From assembly GCA_020849535.1 (NCBI GenBank), contig JADLGB010000149.1, positions 1 through 40,764 on the forward strand: DNA of 40,764 nt, read 5' to 3'. Below are positions 40,657 to 40,764 of the stretch, piece after piece. Both the position numbers and the translations under genes were made by a program. This DNA is from Candidatus Hydrogenedentota bacterium. Lineage in GTDB: Bacteria > Hydrogenedentota > Hydrogenedentia > Hydrogenedentales > SLHB01. The notes under the pieces are model-generated. The model was not told the DNA's origin and did no database searches. It worked only from the letters and a program-made list of their open reading frames with translations. Position 1 is the stretch's first letter; every line of letters starts with the position of its first letter.

Positions 40657-40764
40657 ATGGCCAAGTACACGGGACCAAAACACAAACTCTGCCGCCGCTT
40701 GGGTTCATGCATCTGGGGCGATCCCAAGTGCCCGTCGCTGCGGCGTCCTTATGCGCCGGGACAG
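40657..40764 (+). CDS. rpsD: 30S ribosomal protein S4, N-terminal part (cut by window edge)
   Basis: The last 36 codons of the window read [16 protein letters not shown] and end RRPYAPGQ, the conserved start of ribosomal protein S4. S4 binds 16S rRNA early in 30S assembly and in many bacteria represses its own operon. Cys12, Cys18 and Cys25 with His9 recall the four-Cys zinc knuckle of the so-called C+ forms of S4 (as in Thermus), but the spacing is altered. The remainder of the gene lies beyond the window. Confidence 0.93.
   Translation, partial: MAKYTGPKHKLCRRLGSCIWGDPKCPSLRRPYAPGQ

Overview
This is chromosomal DNA from a Gram-negative bacterium with high G+C. The gene set is a sulfatase-superfamily lipoprotein, Tat-exported Gfo/Idh/MocA and sugar-isomerase proteins, an alginate-export-type outer-membrane barrel, a transmembrane Ser/Thr kinase with an extracellular domain, and an ELWxxDGT-repeat protein. 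Together with many short dispersed hairpin repeats between genes, this points to the Planctomycetes / Hydrogenedentota / Lentisphaerae part of the tree. That placement is an inference from gene style, not from a marker phylogeny. No transposase, integrase, prophage module or CRISPR array was seen.

Layout. 0.2-3 kb: sulfatase-fold lipoprotein and tRNA-Arg(ACG). 3.1-3.3 kb: a 46-residue single-span membrane peptide on the minus strand. 3.8-11.2 kb: a compact biosynthetic group of cytochrome P450, sulfotransferase (translationally coupled), short-chain dehydrogenase, and a three-domain fatty-acyl-AMP ligase / acyl carrier / thioester reductase. 11.6-14.1 kb: two secreted proteins of unknown function. 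14.3-16.6 kb (minus): an operon of a DUF2089 zinc-ribbon regulator, YIP1-like membrane protein, DUF3887-like lipoprotein and a haloalkane-dehalogenase-type hydrolase. 17.2-19.8 kb (minus): an operon with overlapping genes for an Asp-box (BNR) propeller, a MoaD/ThiS-like ubiquitin-fold protein ending Gly-Gly, and a MoeB-rhodanese activating enzyme. 20.3-21.7 kb: small membrane and zinc-ribbon proteins. 22-23.8 kb: aspS. 24.1-25.6 kb: two small unknown proteins and an HD-domain hydrolase. 25.8-29.7 kb (minus): sugar isomerase, Gfo/Idh oxidoreductase and outer-membrane porin, probably carbohydrate uptake and catabolism. 29.9-34.7 kb (minus): kinase and ELWxxDGT protein, overlapping. 35.4-38.4 kb (minus): uvrC with a coupled membrane-anchored hydrolase. 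38.7-40.3 kb: a lower-G+C three-gene cassette ending in a HicA-like toxin. 40.66 kb to the end: the 5' part of rpsD.

The strongest candidates for undescribed biology are (i) the P450-sulfotransferase-SDR-FAAL/ACP/reductase group, which could make a hydroxylated, reduced and sulfated lipid; (ii) the three-gene HicA-like cassette with a coiled-coil HicB-like partner and an unknown first gene; (iii) the BNR-MoaD-MoeB/rhodanese operon; and (iv) the kinase that carries a CBM9-like outer domain and shares an overlap with a long secreted repeat protein. All family assignments come from reading motifs by eye. No database search was run.
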